Under the pieces are notes generated by a model. The model saw only the letters and a list, made by a program, of their open reading frames with translations. It did not search any database and was not told the DNA's origin. 64,000 nucleotides of DNA, taken from NCBI RefSeq assembly GCF_004296335.1, contig NZ_SGIU01000001.1:411290-475289 (forward strand), given 5' to 3'. Positions 1-8,919 of the stretch are shown here, piece by piece. The stretch's first letter is position 1. Every line of letters starts with the position of its first letter. This DNA is from Flagellimonas allohymeniacidonis. GTDB lineage: Bacteria; Bacteroidota; Bacteroidia; Flavobacteriales; Flavobacteriaceae. A program made the position numbers and the translations under genes.

Positions 1-1
1 G

Positions 2-199
2 ATGGATCGTATGAATGTATCCTTCAAACAAGGAGAATACGTTGCTTACAAACCGTTGAAGGATTTCAAAAAGATGGCCAAGAATAAATCCATCTCCAAG
101 GATACGGTGGTATTCAATAATTTGGTCACCAACAAACAGGAATATTTGGAGCATTGGGAAGTTCCTGCCAGTGAAAGTTGGCATGCCAGATTTATATAA
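2..199 (+). CDS. 3' end of an unrecognised protein-coding gene (partial)
   Basis: This is the C-terminal 65 or so residues of a gene that probably begins before the window; the frame is open to the left edge and ends at TAA. The visible part is soluble and rich in Lys and Asn, contains the stretch VVFNNLVTNKQEYLEHW, and ends in SWHARFI. I do not recognise the family. There is no signal peptide or membrane segment in the visible part. About 90 nt separate it from the GH3/beta-lactamase gene downstream on the same strand. The apparent ATG at position 2 is probably an internal Met rather than the true start. Confidence 0.55.
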   Translation: MDRMNVSFKQGEYVAYKPLKDFKKMAKNKSISKDTVVFNNLVTNKQEYLEHWEVPASESWHARFI

Positions 200-292
200 T
201 CTTTATCCTTATTTTGTCTTAAATAGCCTTTGTTCTTCGATGAAATGCAATATTTTTATCGGTAATAAGTTTATGACCTATATCGAAGATTT

Positions 293-3205
293 ATGAGGAT
301 AAACTTTTACTTCCCTCTTTTCTTACTGATGTTTATGAGTATCAATGGACAAAACAGTCCTTTGATTGCCCAAGATTCCCTGGCCCAAATCCAATGGGTA
401 GAATCGCAGTATCAGGCTATGTCCGTTGAAGAAAGAATTGGACAGCTGCTGATGGTCAGTGTGTCTTCCAACCAAGGTCAATCTGCTTTGGATGAGATGG
501 AACGTCTCATTCAAGAACATAAAATTGGAGGGGTGATATTCTCCAAAGGAGGACCGGTAAAGCAAGCACAGCTTACCAATAAATTTCAGTCCGCGTCAAA
601 AATCCCTTTGCTAATTGGAATGGATGCGGAATGGGGACTCGCTATGCGTCTAGACTCTACCTACGCTTTTCCTTGGAATATGACCCTTGGTGCCATTTCC
701 GATAGCTCAGTTATCGAGAAAGTGGGATATCAAATTGGGAAACATGCCAAACGTATTGGAGTGCATATCAATTTTGCACCAGACCTTGATGTAAACAACA
801 ATCCCAGAAACCCCATTATTGGCAATCGTTCCTTTGGTGAGTCAGCAGCAAATGTAGCCGTTAAGGGCGCCGCTTTCATAAAAGGAATGCAAAAGGCGGG
901 AGTCTTGGCATCAGGGAAGCACTTCCCGGGACACGGCGATACCGATATGGATTCCCATAAAGCGCTACCTCTAATAGATGTTACTAGAGAACGAATGGAT
1001 TCCATCGAGCTATTTCCCTTTAGGGAATTGATAAATAAAGGATTAAGCTCCGTTATGGTTGCCCATCTGGAAGTGCCTGAATTGGATATACGCGAAGGAC
1101 GGCCTTCTTCTCTCTCAAAACCAATCATATCTGGACTCCTCAAGAACGATTTAAACTTCAAAGGACTTGTAATCACGGATGCCCTCAACATGAAAGCAGT
1201 ATCTGAATTTGGAGAAGATGGGGGAGTGGAGCTGGAAGCGTTTTTAGCTGGAAGTGATGTATTGCTAATGCCCAAAAATGCAGAATTGGCAAAACAAAAA
1301 TTACTTGAGGCTTATCAATCGGGGATTGTCACAAATACAAGACTTGAAGAGTCTGTGAAAAAGATTCTAATGGCCAAGTACAGGGTGGGCTTACATCGCT
1401 ATGAACCTGCACAATTGGAAGGTATCATTCAGGATTTGAACAGTATAGACAACAACCTACTTTATGAGGAAGCCATCGAAAACGCTGTAACGGTGGGCAA
1501 AAACAATTTTTCCTTAATGCCCATTAAAAATTTGGAAAATAAACGTATCGCCTATGTGAAGTTTGGGGATGCGGATGGCACCTCTTTTTACAAGATGCTT
1601 TCCAACTATGCCAAGGTAACTTGGATTGAAGCCAAGGATATTGCAGGGTACAAGAAGCAGTTGGCCAACTACAATGTGGTCATCATTGGGCTTCATAAAA
1701 GCGATGAAAGTCCATGGAAGCCCTATAAATTTAGCGAGAATGAACTTTTTTGGTTACAGGAAATTGCAAGACTGCGTACAAGCAATACCATCTTGAGCGT
1801 GTTCACAAAACCTTATGCCCTTTTAGATGTAGCCGGCTTTGAAACCATTGATGGTTTGGTGGTTGGATACCAGAACAGCCCAATGGCCCAGGAAAAAGCA
1901 GCCCAGGCCATATTTGGCGCCATGGGCACCAAAGGAAAACTGCCGGTATCCATAGGTTCAGAATTCCCTGTCGGTTCTGGAATTGAATTAAAGCCCTTAC
2001 AACGATTGGGCTACAGCTTACCCGAACGCGTGGGATTGAGTTCCAGGGGACTGGCTACGGTAGACAGTTTAGTGCAGATAGGTCTTGATTCCCTCATGTT
2101 TCCGGGTGCACAAGTGCTCATAGCCAAAAAAGGTAAAGTGGTGTACAACAAGAATTTTGGTAAACCCACCTACAGCTCTGAAGAAAATATCACAGGGGAA
2201 AATATTTACGATCTGGCTTCCTTAACAAAAATTCTCTCCACCTTGCCCTTGATCATGCGGATGGAGGAAGAAGGCCATATTGCACTTAACCATACTTTTA
2301 AAGACCTTATTCCGGAATATGAAGAAACCGAGCTGAAGGATGTGACCGTACTAAAGGCATTATCGCATTATGGTAGATTGCCTGCATGGATTGCTTTCTA
2401 CATTGATACTTTGACCAAAGAAAGACGCCCCTCACAAGAGTTTTATCGATATCGACCTGTTGACGGATTTACAAAGAAAGTAGCAGATAATTTGTACATC
2501 ACCGATGCATATCAAGATTCCATTTACAATCGAATAGGACGGCAGGAACTTAAATCCAATAGATATCGCTACAGTGATGTGGCGTATTATGTATTTAAAA
2601 AGTACATAGAGGAGTTTTACGATAAGTCTTTGGACAAACTTATTTCTGATTTTTTGTTCACTCCAATGGGACTGCAGCGTACGGCATTTAATCCGCTCAA
2701 TACGTTTTCGGAAGAAGAAATTGTTCCTACTGAGGAAGATCAATACTTTAGGTATCAAACCGTGCAGGGCTATGTACATGATATGGGGGCCGCCATGCAA
2801 GGTGGAGTAGGAGGGCATGCAGGTTTGTTCAGCAATGCGAACGATGTGGCCAAAATTATGCAGATGTATTTACAAGGGGGATCCTATGGAGGTAAGCGGT
2901 TTTTCAACGAAAGAACAATCAAAAAGTTCAATACGTGCTATTTCTGCCATAAAGAGGTGCGAAGGGGAGTAGGTTTCGATAAGCCTCAATTGAAGGAAAA
3001 GGGACCTACCTGTGGATGTGTTTCATCAAAAAGCTTTGGCCACAGTGGTTTTACAGGAACCTATACCTGGGCAGACCCTGAGGCAGAGATTGTTTATGTG
3101 TTTCTTTCCAATAGAACCTACCCTACGGCCAGAAATACCTTATTGGTGAAATCCGCATTGCGTACCAGAATCCAGCAGGCTATTTATGATTCCATTATCA
3201 ATTAG
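293..3205 (+). CDS. Secreted glycoside hydrolase family 3 / serine beta-lactamase-like fusion
   Basis: A two-domain exported enzyme of 970 aa. Residues 1-26 look like a signal peptide. Residues about 45-390 are a GH3 domain of the NagZ beta-N-acetylhexosaminidase type: KHFPGHGDTDMDSH (about 209-222) carries the His/Asp acid-base dyad of that subfamily, and the TDALNMKAV segment near residue 296 carries the expected Asp nucleophile. A linker domain follows. Residues about 610-960 are a class C beta-lactamase/esterase fold with S643-L-T-K646, a YSD motif, and GHSG near the end. The combination is known in Bacteroidota, and a role in peptidoglycan or muropeptide turnover is likely; I infer this and cannot show the substrate. 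bshA starts 28 nt downstream on the same strand. Confidence 0.9.
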   Translation: MRINFYFPLFLLMFMSINGQNSPLIAQDSLAQIQWVESQYQAMSVEERIGQLLMVSVSSNQGQSALDEMERLIQEHKIGGVIFSKGGPVKQAQLTNKFQSASKIPLLIGMDAEWGLAMRLDSTYAFPWNMTLGAISDSSVIEKVGYQIGKHAKRIGVHINFAPDLDVNNNPRNPIIGNRSFGESAANVAVKGAAFIKGMQKAGVLASGKHFPGHGDTDMDSHKALPLIDVTRERMDSIELFPFRELINKGLSSVMVAHLEVPELDIREGRPSSLSKPIISGLLKNDLNFKGLVITDALNMKAVSEFGEDGGVELEAFLAGSDVLLMPKNAELAKQKLLEAYQSGIVTNTRLEESVKKILMAKYRVGLHRYEPAQLEGIIQDLNSIDNNLLYEEAIENAVTVGKNNFSLMPIKNLENKRIAYVKFGDADGTSFYKMLSNYAKVTWIEAKDIAGYKKQLANYNVVIIGLHKSDESPWKPYKFSENELFWLQEIARLRTSNTILSVFTKPYALLDVAGFETIDGLVVGYQNSPMAQEKAAQAIFGAMGTKGKLPVSIGSEFPVGSGIELKPLQRLGYSLPERVGLSSRGLATVDSLVQIGLDSLMFPGAQVLIAKKGKVVYNKNFGKPTYSSEENITGENIYDLASLTKILSTLPLIMRMEEEGHIALNHTFKDLIPEYEETELKDVTVLKALSHYGRLPAWIAFYIDTLTKERRPSQEFYRYRPVDGFTKKVADNLYITDAYQDSIYNRIGRQELKSNRYRYSDVAYYVFKKYIEEFYDKSLDKLISDFLFTPMGLQRTAFNPLNTFSEEEIVPTEEDQYFRYQTVQGYVHDMGAAMQGGVGGHAGLFSNANDVAKIMQMYLQGGSYGGKRFFNERTIKKFNTCYFCHKEVRRGVGFDKPQLKEKGPTCGCVSSKSFGHSGFTGTYTWADPEAEIVYVFLSNRTYPTARNTLLVKSALRTRIQQAIYDSIIN

Positions 3206-3233
3206 TACGCAAATATTCCTTTAGATTTGTCTT

Positions 3234-4376
3234 ATGAAGATTGCAATCGTTTGTTATCCAACATTTGGTGGAAGTGGCGTAGTGGCCACAGAGTTGGGCA
3301 TCGCTTTGGCCGAAAGGGGTCATGAAGTACATTTTGTAACCTATAAGCAACCTGTTCGGCTTGAATTGTTGAGCAACAACATTCATTTCCACGAGGTCCA
3401 TGTCCCAGAATATCCTCTTTTTCATTATCAACCCTATGAGTTGGCGCTTTCCAGTAAACTGGTGGATACCGTTAAACTCTATGGAATTGAACTGTTGCAT
3501 GTGCATTATGCCATTCCACATGCCTACGCTGGGTATATGGCAAAGAAAATGCTACAGGAAGAGAACATTTATGTGCCCATGATCACCACTTTGCACGGTA
3601 CAGATATCACTTTGGTGGGCAAGCACCCCTATTACAAGCCAGCAGTGACCTTTAGTATCAATAAATCTGATGTGGTCACCTCGGTTTCAGAGAACTTGAA
3701 ACAAAGTACGTTGCGCATTTTTGATATCCACAAAGACATCGAGGTCATTCCCAATTTCATAGATTCAAAGAAATACAGTCAAGAGTATACGGATTGCCAA
3801 CGCTCCTTGATGGCCAATGATGACGAACGAATTGTGACCCATATTAGTAATTTCAGAAAGGTAAAGCACATTCCAGATGTGATCAACGTGTTCCATCGAA
3901 TTCAAAAGGAAATGCCAGCCAAATTGATCATGGTCGGTGAAGGCCCCGAAAAGGAAGGCGCAGAACGATTATGTGACCATTTGGGAATAGCAGATAAGGT
4001 CGTGTTTTTGGGAAACAGCAATGAAATTGATCGTATTCTTTGCTTCTCCGATTTGTTCCTTTTGCCTTCAAAATCTGAGAGTTTTGGACTTGCTGCCCTC
4101 GAGGCGATGATTAATAGGGTTCCCGTAATATCCAGCAATACAGGGGGTATTCCAGAGGTTAACATCCAAGGTGTTTCTGGATTTTTAGCGGATGTAGGGG
4201 ATGTGGATGAAATGTCGAAAAAGGCGATTTACATTTTAAGCGATGATGCTATTCTTGAGAAATTCAAACAGAATGCTCACGAAGTAGCCTCCAAGTTTGA
4301 TATTTTGAATATCTTACCCTTGTATGAAGAGGTTTATGAAAAGGCCTACAGGTCAAGATATAAAAACAGTTATTAG
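3234..4376 (+). CDS. bshA: N-acetyl-alpha-D-glucosaminyl L-malate synthase (bacillithiol biosynthesis)
   Basis: A GT4-family glycosyltransferase of 380 aa, the usual BshA length. BshA transfers GlcNAc from UDP-GlcNAc to L-malate, the first step of bacillithiol synthesis in the cytoplasm. The N-terminus has the BshA hallmark CYPTFGGSGVVATELG (residues 7-22), then LHVHYAIPHA and TTLHGTDITLVG. The C-terminal nucleotide-binding half carries SKSESFGLAALEA with the E-x7-E pair (E282, E290). The ATG is preceded by TAGATTTG at 3222-3229, a perfect -7 box but only 4 nt from the ATG, so it would give an almost leaderless mRNA. The other bsh genes are not in the window. Confidence 0.95.
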   Translation: MKIAIVCYPTFGGSGVVATELGIALAERGHEVHFVTYKQPVRLELLSNNIHFHEVHVPEYPLFHYQPYELALSSKLVDTVKLYGIELLHVHYAIPHAYAGYMAKKMLQEENIYVPMITTLHGTDITLVGKHPYYKPAVTFSINKSDVVTSVSENLKQSTLRIFDIHKDIEVIPNFIDSKKYSQEYTDCQRSLMANDDERIVTHISNFRKVKHIPDVINVFHRIQKEMPAKLIMVGEGPEKEGAERLCDHLGIADKVVFLGNSNEIDRILCFSDLFLLPSKSESFGLAALEAMINRVPVISSNTGGIPEVNIQGVSGFLADVGDVDEMSKKAIYILSDDAILEKFKQNAHEVASKFDILNILPLYEEVYEKAYRSRYKNSY

Positions 4377-4385
4377 TCTTTCCTT

Positions 4386-4853
4386 ATGAAAACGGGTTGG
4401 AACATATGTACTTTTTTGATTTTTTGCTGTTTGGTTTCATGCAAGGCCCAAAAAGAAGCAAATAACATGGAAGCCGAACAACAGAGCGAAATCACCTTGG
4501 TTGACCATGATGGATTCAGTGGTTTTTTCGAATATGAAACCATGGTGGTTAGGGATTCAAAAAGCCTGGCCAAGTTTTATGCCCAAGTGAATAAAACAAG
4601 AAAACCGGGATTGCCCGTACCCCAGATAGATTTCTCCAAAGAAACGGTAATAATTGTGTGCTCTGGTGAACAAAAGGGGGAAATGGAGACTAAGCTCATG
4701 TATAAAGAAGAAACTGATAATGAATTGGTTATCAATGTAGAAATGCAGAAGCCCGAAAAAGGGAGCGCAACAGGTAACTCGGTGGTTTCCTATCCCTTTT
4801 ACCTTTATAAAATTCCTCATACCTCGAAGTCCGTCGTCATCCAAAGACCTTAA
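4386..4853 (+). CDS. PrcB-like lipoprotein
   Basis: A lipoprotein of 155 aa. The signal peptide ends in a lipobox with C19 (FCCLVSC). The segment around PQIDFSKETVIIVCSGEQKG resembles the C-terminal domain found in protease-complex subunit PrcB-like proteins, a small beta-rich domain whose role outside oral spirochaetes is not established. The gene starts 9 nt after bshA and could share its transcript. A strong hairpin lies 20 nt after its stop. The family assignment rests on motif resemblance only. Confidence 0.6.
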   Translation: MKTGWNICTFLIFCCLVSCKAQKEANNMEAEQQSEITLVDHDGFSGFFEYETMVVRDSKSLAKFYAQVNKTRKPGLPVPQIDFSKETVIIVCSGEQKGEMETKLMYKEETDNELVINVEMQKPEKGSATGNSVVSYPFYLYKIPHTSKSVVIQRP

Positions 4854-4872
4854 TTTCTTACATTTCCCACTT

Positions 4873-4899
4873 CAAAATTTGACTGCTTGTCGAATTTTG
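4873..4899 (+). terminator. Stem-loop between the PrcB-like gene and the OmpA-family gene
   Basis: An 11-bp stem (CAAAATTTGAC pairing with GTCGAATTTTG, one G-U pair) with the 5-nt loop TGCTT. It lies 20 nt after the upstream stop codon and 79 nt before the next start. There is no long U-tract, so it may be a Bacteroidota-style terminator or an RNA-processing or stability hairpin. Confidence 0.45.
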
Positions 4900-4943
4900 T
4901 GACACTTCAAGGTACAAACTCAATCTTTTTTGAAGGTTGCCCC

Positions 4944-4951
4944 TAATTTTG
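4944..4951 (+). promoter_or_regulatory. -7 box (TAATTTTG) for the OmpA-family gene
   Basis: TAATTTTG fits the Bacteroidota sigma-factor -7 consensus TAnnTTTG and lies 26 nt before the ATG at 4978. No TTG sits at the normal -33 spacing, so this is a partial promoter match. Confidence 0.35.
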
Positions 4952-4977
4952 TCTTTAGTAACCTCAAATCTTAACCA

Positions 4978-6156
4978 ATGAAAAAGGTTTTACACTTTGC
5001 AATTGTGCTTTTTTTTGCAGTTTCTTTTACTGGTAATGCCCAAGATTTGGAATTAACGGCCAAAGATACTATCGTGAAAAGTTCATGGATGGTTTCCCTA
5101 GGGATAAATGTTGTGGATGACTCAGGAGATGAGTTTGGAAACCTCTTGGATATTGAAGATGGATGGAACATGGTTCCTTTTCCTTCGAGAATAAGTGTGG
5201 GCCGGTATTTCAAAAATGGGGTTGGACTAGAAGCGATTGGTACGTACAACCGCTATAAGGAGGGAAAAGTGATTGATAATGAAATAAACACAGAGGATAT
5301 CGATTACTTCGGCATTGACTTTAGAGTGAGTTATGATCTCAATCAAATTTTGGGAGAAACTGGTTTCTTTGATCCTTATGTTGGTATCGGCGCAGGATAC
5401 ACCGATGCGAACAATGAAGGTAGAGGAACGTACAATGCAGTTGTAGGATTCAGGACTTGGTTTTCCGATCACTGGGGATTGGATTTTAACTCCACTGGAA
5501 AATGGGCCATGAGCACGGAAAACGCAACCAACCATATTCAGCATGCCGTTGGTGTGGTGTATCAGTTTGATATTGAAAAAGGACTGTCTCAAAAAGGTGA
5601 GGAAAAGCTTGCATTATGGCAAGAATTGGAAAAAGAACAACAGCGTGTACAAGATTCCATAGCTGCCAAACAAAGAGCTGATGAAGAAGCTCGCTTGCTC
5701 GCAGAGCGTTTGGAAAAAGAAAAAGAAGCAGCGCGATTGGCGGAAGCGGAGAAAAACAAAAAAGAAAGTGAGCAATCTCGACGAACCTCCATCGAAAATG
5801 AGCTAAATGCCCTTGGGAATGTATACTTTGCTCTAAATTCTTCATATCTGACAACGCGGGACAAGGAACTTCTTGATAAATTGGTCGTGATTTTGGAGAC
5901 CACACCAAGTTTAGAGCTTGAAATTTCTTCGCATACCGATTCCAGAGGAACCGATAAGTATAATCAATGGCTTTCCGAAAGACGGGCAAAGCGAACCGTA
6001 GATTATATAGTGGATAAAGGGATAGCTTCCGATAGGGTAGAACCTAGTGCATTTGGTGAAACCCGATTGGTCAATGAATGTGGAGATGGAATCTCTTGTG
6101 AAGAGGAGAAACATCAAAAAAATAGAAGATCTGAGTTTGTGATTAGTCAATACTAG
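4978..6156 (+). CDS. OmpA-family outer-membrane protein
   Basis: A 392-aa envelope protein. Residues 1-21 form a signal peptide ending near GNA-QD. Residues about 35-195 are a beta-barrel-like region (alternating aromatic strands, VGIGAGYTD). Residues about 205-265 are a charged Glu/Lys/Ala-rich coiled coil. Residues about 275-392 are an OmpA C-terminal peptidoglycan-binding domain with HTDSRGT (D322, R324) and the following LSERRAKRTVDYI helix. It probably anchors the outer membrane to peptidoglycan. It has its own candidate promoter and lies 34 nt upstream of cysQ. It is most likely housekeeping rather than part of the polysaccharide locus. Confidence 0.9.
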   Translation: MKKVLHFAIVLFFAVSFTGNAQDLELTAKDTIVKSSWMVSLGINVVDDSGDEFGNLLDIEDGWNMVPFPSRISVGRYFKNGVGLEAIGTYNRYKEGKVIDNEINTEDIDYFGIDFRVSYDLNQILGETGFFDPYVGIGAGYTDANNEGRGTYNAVVGFRTWFSDHWGLDFNSTGKWAMSTENATNHIQHAVGVVYQFDIEKGLSQKGEEKLALWQELEKEQQRVQDSIAAKQRADEEARLLAERLEKEKEAARLAEAEKNKKESEQSRRTSIENELNALGNVYFALNSSYLTTRDKELLDKLVVILETTPSLELEISSHTDSRGTDKYNQWLSERRAKRTVDYIVDKGIASDRVEPSAFGETRLVNECGDGISCEEEKHQKNRRSEFVISQY

Positions 6157-6190
6157 ACGCGAACCACGAATTTTTGGAAAAATCAATACA

Positions 6191-6997
6191 TTGATAAACC
6201 CTACCGAACTACTCGAGACCGCTATTACCGCAGCTATTGAGGCTGGACAGGCCATAATGTCGATTTATGAAAACAGTGCTGTCGACTTAACTTTAAAGGA
6301 CGACAACTCTCCTCTTACCAATGCGGATTTAGCCTCTAATTCGATTATCATGGGTTACTTAAAGAAGACGGGTATCCCTATCATTAGCGAGGAAAACAAA
6401 AAAATTGAGTATTCCGTCCGAAGGGATTGGAAGACGGTTTGGCTGGTTGACCCACTGGATGGAACAAAGGAGTTCATTAAAAGAAACGGAGAGTTTACAG
6501 TGAACATCGCACTAGTTGTGGATGGAGTCCCAACGATGGGCGTGATTTATGTGCCGGTAAGCAAGGAACTATTCTTTTCAGAGAATAAGGGAGAAAAAGC
6601 CTTTAAAACTGTAGTGGGCCCAAATTTTAAATTCAACAAGGAGTTTTTGAAGGATCAATACCGCATAACACCCAATGTTGAAGTCAAAAAGGCAATAAAG
6701 GTAGTTGGAAGTAGGTCACACATGAATCCTGAAACGGAAAACTTTGTTTCCCATCTACAAAAGGAACATAATGAGGTCGAAATAGTTTCGAAAGGAAGCT
6801 CCTTGAAGTTCTGCATAGTTGCAGAGGGCAAAGCTGATATTTATCCGAGATTTGCCCCAACAATGGAATGGGATACTGCGGCCGGGCATGCAATATGCAA
6901 CGCTGCTGGACTTACAGTTACCTCAAAGGGTACGGAAGAAGAACTTCGTTACAACAAAGAAAATTTACTTAACAATCATTTTATTGTGAAGAAGTAA
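6191..6997 (+). CDS. cysQ: 3'(2'),5'-bisphosphate nucleotidase CysQ
   Basis: An inositol-monophosphatase-superfamily enzyme of 268 aa that hydrolyses PAP, the by-product of sulfotransferases (and of PAPS reductase), to AMP. The Mg-binding motif WLVDPLDGTKEF (D87, D90, G91, T92) and the second site EWDTAAGHA (D228) are intact. The start is TTG; it gives the normal family N-terminus (about 20 residues before the AGQAIMSIY helix), and no in-frame ATG fits as well. The stop directly abuts the ATG of the DUF2061 gene. Its place at the head of cysC-cysD-cysN fits recycling of PAP made during polysaccharide sulfation. Confidence 0.92.
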   Translation: MINPTELLETAITAAIEAGQAIMSIYENSAVDLTLKDDNSPLTNADLASNSIIMGYLKKTGIPIISEENKKIEYSVRRDWKTVWLVDPLDGTKEFIKRNGEFTVNIALVVDGVPTMGVIYVPVSKELFFSENKGEKAFKTVVGPNFKFNKEFLKDQYRITPNVEVKKAIKVVGSRSHMNPETENFVSHLQKEHNEVEIVSKGSSLKFCIVAEGKADIYPRFAPTMEWDTAAGHAICNAAGLTVTSKGTEEELRYNKENLLNNHFIVKK

Positions 6998-7425
6998 TGG
7001 AAGCAGTTTCTTATAAACGACATCTTGCTAAGACCATTACTTGGAGGGTTATTGGAACCTTGGATACTATAGTTCTATCGTGGTTGATTACTGGAAACCC
7101 ACTTATGGGCTTTCAAATAGGAACTTCAGAATTAATCACAAAGATGGTTTTGTACTATGTGCATGAGCGAGTCTGGCTGCACGTTCAAGTTGTCAATAGT
7201 AAGCGTAGGCATTTGCTGAAAACCATCACGTGGAGATGTATTGGAACCCTGGATACGGTGGTGATATCCTGGATAATATCTGGTGACCCCTTTATTGGAT
7301 TTAAAATAGGAGCTGTAGAAATTATAACAAAGATGGCTTTATATTACTTGCACGAACGTGCATGGTATCGCATTAATTTTGGGCTAGACAGAAGACAAAG
7401 AGCAAAAAAGTGGAAAAGAACATAA
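6997..7425 (+). CDS. Tandem DUF2061 membrane protein in the sulfate-activation operon
   Basis: A 142-aa protein made of two copies of the DUF2061 domain (about residues 4-60 and 69-127). Each copy has a KTITWR start, then GTLDT, a hydrophobic helix containing SW, a G-D/N-P turn, a GF-x-IG segment, an ITKM helix and an ending YYxHER-W. The repeats are clearly homologous, so the gene arose by internal duplication. Each repeat contains one or two membrane helices. The function of DUF2061 is unknown. It overlaps the cysQ stop by 1 nt and the cysC start by 16 nt, so translational coupling is likely. No other sulfate-transport candidate is seen in the operon. Confidence 0.85.
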   Translation: MEAVSYKRHLAKTITWRVIGTLDTIVLSWLITGNPLMGFQIGTSELITKMVLYYVHERVWLHVQVVNSKRRHLLKTITWRCIGTLDTVVISWIISGDPFIGFKIGAVEIITKMALYYLHERAWYRINFGLDRRQRAKKWKRT

Positions 7426-8000
7426 TAACATACCAATACAAAGTAAGTGTTGAGGAAAGGAGGAAGTCCAACGGACATAACTCATTCCTTATCTTCTTTA
7501 CAGGTCTTTCTGGTTCAGGAAAATCGACCATAGCCAATGCCTTGGAGCAAAAATTATTTGAACTTGGGATAAAAACCTATGTTTTGGATGGGGACAATGT
7601 TCGTAGGGGTATTAATAAAAACCTATCTTTCAGTCCAGAGGACCGTTCAGAAAATAACAGAAGAATCGGGGAGATTGCCAAGCTGTTTGTGGATGCAGGA
7701 GTGGTTGTACTTGCGGCCTTTGTGGCTCCGTATGCCAAGGATAGAAAACATATACAGCAAACGGTCGGGGAAGAGAACTATGTTGAGGTGTTTGTAAATG
7801 CCAGTTTGGAAGAATGCGAAAAAAGGGATGTGAAAGGATTGTATAGGAAAGCCCGAAAAGGAGAAATAAAAAATATGACCGGAATATCAGCGCCCTACGA
7901 AGCTCCCATTGAACCCGATGTGGAGGTAACACATCTAAACGCTTTGGAAGAATGCGTTGAGATCATTTTTAAGAAAATCAAACCAAAACTTCAGAGGTGA
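7410..8000 (+). CDS. cysC: Adenylyl-sulfate (APS) kinase
   Basis: APS kinase of 196 aa, making PAPS from APS and ATP. The P-loop GLSGSGKST lies near residues 31-39, followed by DGDNVRRGINKNLSFSPEDR (APS and Mg site) and KGLYRKARKGEIKNMTGISA. The start is GTG and overlaps the DUF2061 gene by 16 nt; it gives the family N-terminus ending in RRKSNGHNSF, and no ATG is available nearby. cysD starts 2 nt after the stop. With no PAPS reductase in view, the PAPS is likely used for sulfation. Confidence 0.95.
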   Translation: MEKNIITYQYKVSVEERRKSNGHNSFLIFFTGLSGSGKSTIANALEQKLFELGIKTYVLDGDNVRRGINKNLSFSPEDRSENNRRIGEIAKLFVDAGVVVLAAFVAPYAKDRKHIQQTVGEENYVEVFVNASLEECEKRDVKGLYRKARKGEIKNMTGISAPYEAPIEPDVEVTHLNALEECVEIIFKKIKPKLQR

Positions 8001-8002
8001 CC

Positions 8003-8908
8003 ATGAGTAAATATTATTTAGATTATTTGGAAGAACTGGAATCTGAGGCAGTTTATGTACTGAGAGAGGTTTGGGCACAGTTCCAAAATCCGGTGATATT
8101 GTTCTCCGGAGGAAAAGATTCAATCGTAGTTACCCATTTGGCCCAAAAGGCCTTCCATCCCAGCAAAATCCCTTTCGCATTATTGCATGTAGATACGGGA
8201 CATAATTTTCCGGAAACCATAAAATTCAGGAATGATTTGGTCCAGTCCTTGGGTGTTAGACTATTGGTGGGTTCAGTTCAGGAATCCATTGATACCGGAA
8301 GGGTATCTGAAGAAAAAGGTAAAAATGCCACTAGGAACGCACTTCAAATTACCACATTACTCGATGCCATCGAAGAAAATAAAATTGACTGCGCCATAGG
8401 TGGGGGAAGAAGAGACGAGGAAAAGGCAAGGGCCAAGGAAAGGTTTTTTTCGCATAGGGATGATTTTGGACAATGGGACCCAAAAAATCAACGTCCGGAA
8501 TTGTGGAATCTTTTCAATGGGAAGCATTTTGAAGGAGAACATTTTCGAGTATTCCCTATTAGCAATTGGACTGAAATGGATGTCTGGAATTATATCAAAA
8601 GAGAGAACATACAAATACCCTCATTGTATTTTGCCCATGAACGCGAAGTGGTTTGGAGGAACGACTCTTGGATTCCAAACTCGGAATTTCTACAATTGGA
8701 TGATAGGGAAGAAATCGTTCAAAAGAAAATACGGTTTAGGACCCTAGGCGACATAACCATTACCGGAGGTATTGAATCCAATGCCGATACCTTAGAGAAA
8801 ATAGTTGATGAAGTTGCTGCAATGCGGCATACGGAACGGGGTAACCGCAGTGATGATAAAAGGTCTGAAACTGCTATGGAAGACAGAAAAAAACAAGGAT
8901 ACTTTTAA
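8003..8908 (+). CDS. cysD: Sulfate adenylyltransferase subunit 2
   Basis: The catalytic ATP-sulfurylase subunit (301 aa from the ATG), which forms APS from sulfate and ATP in complex with CysN. The PP-loop SGGKDS is at residues 35-40; GGGRRDEEKARAKERFFS, the EHFRVFPISNWTE segment and the C-terminal RSDDKRSETAMEDRKKQGYF region are typical. An in-frame GTG at 7997 would add two residues and overlap the cysC stop, but the ATG at 8003 matches the usual N-terminus better. cysN follows after 11 nt. Confidence 0.95.
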   Translation: MSKYYLDYLEELESEAVYVLREVWAQFQNPVILFSGGKDSIVVTHLAQKAFHPSKIPFALLHVDTGHNFPETIKFRNDLVQSLGVRLLVGSVQESIDTGRVSEEKGKNATRNALQITTLLDAIEENKIDCAIGGGRRDEEKARAKERFFSHRDDFGQWDPKNQRPELWNLFNGKHFEGEHFRVFPISNWTEMDVWNYIKRENIQIPSLYFAHEREVVWRNDSWIPNSEFLQLDDREEIVQKKIRFRTLGDITITGGIESNADTLEKIVDEVAAMRHTERGNRSDDKRSETAMEDRKKQGYF

Positions 8909-8919
8909 GCTTAAGAACA

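Noticed and set aside
730-1275. 181-codon open frame on the minus strand inside the GH3/beta-lactamase gene
   Set aside because: It lies fully inside a gene with clear catalytic motifs, has no domain I can recognise and has a low-complexity composition typical of a shadow frame.
5486-5989. 167-codon minus-strand frame within the OmpA-family gene
   Set aside because: Opposite strand of the coiled-coil and OmpA domain coding region; repetitive codons there keep several frames open.
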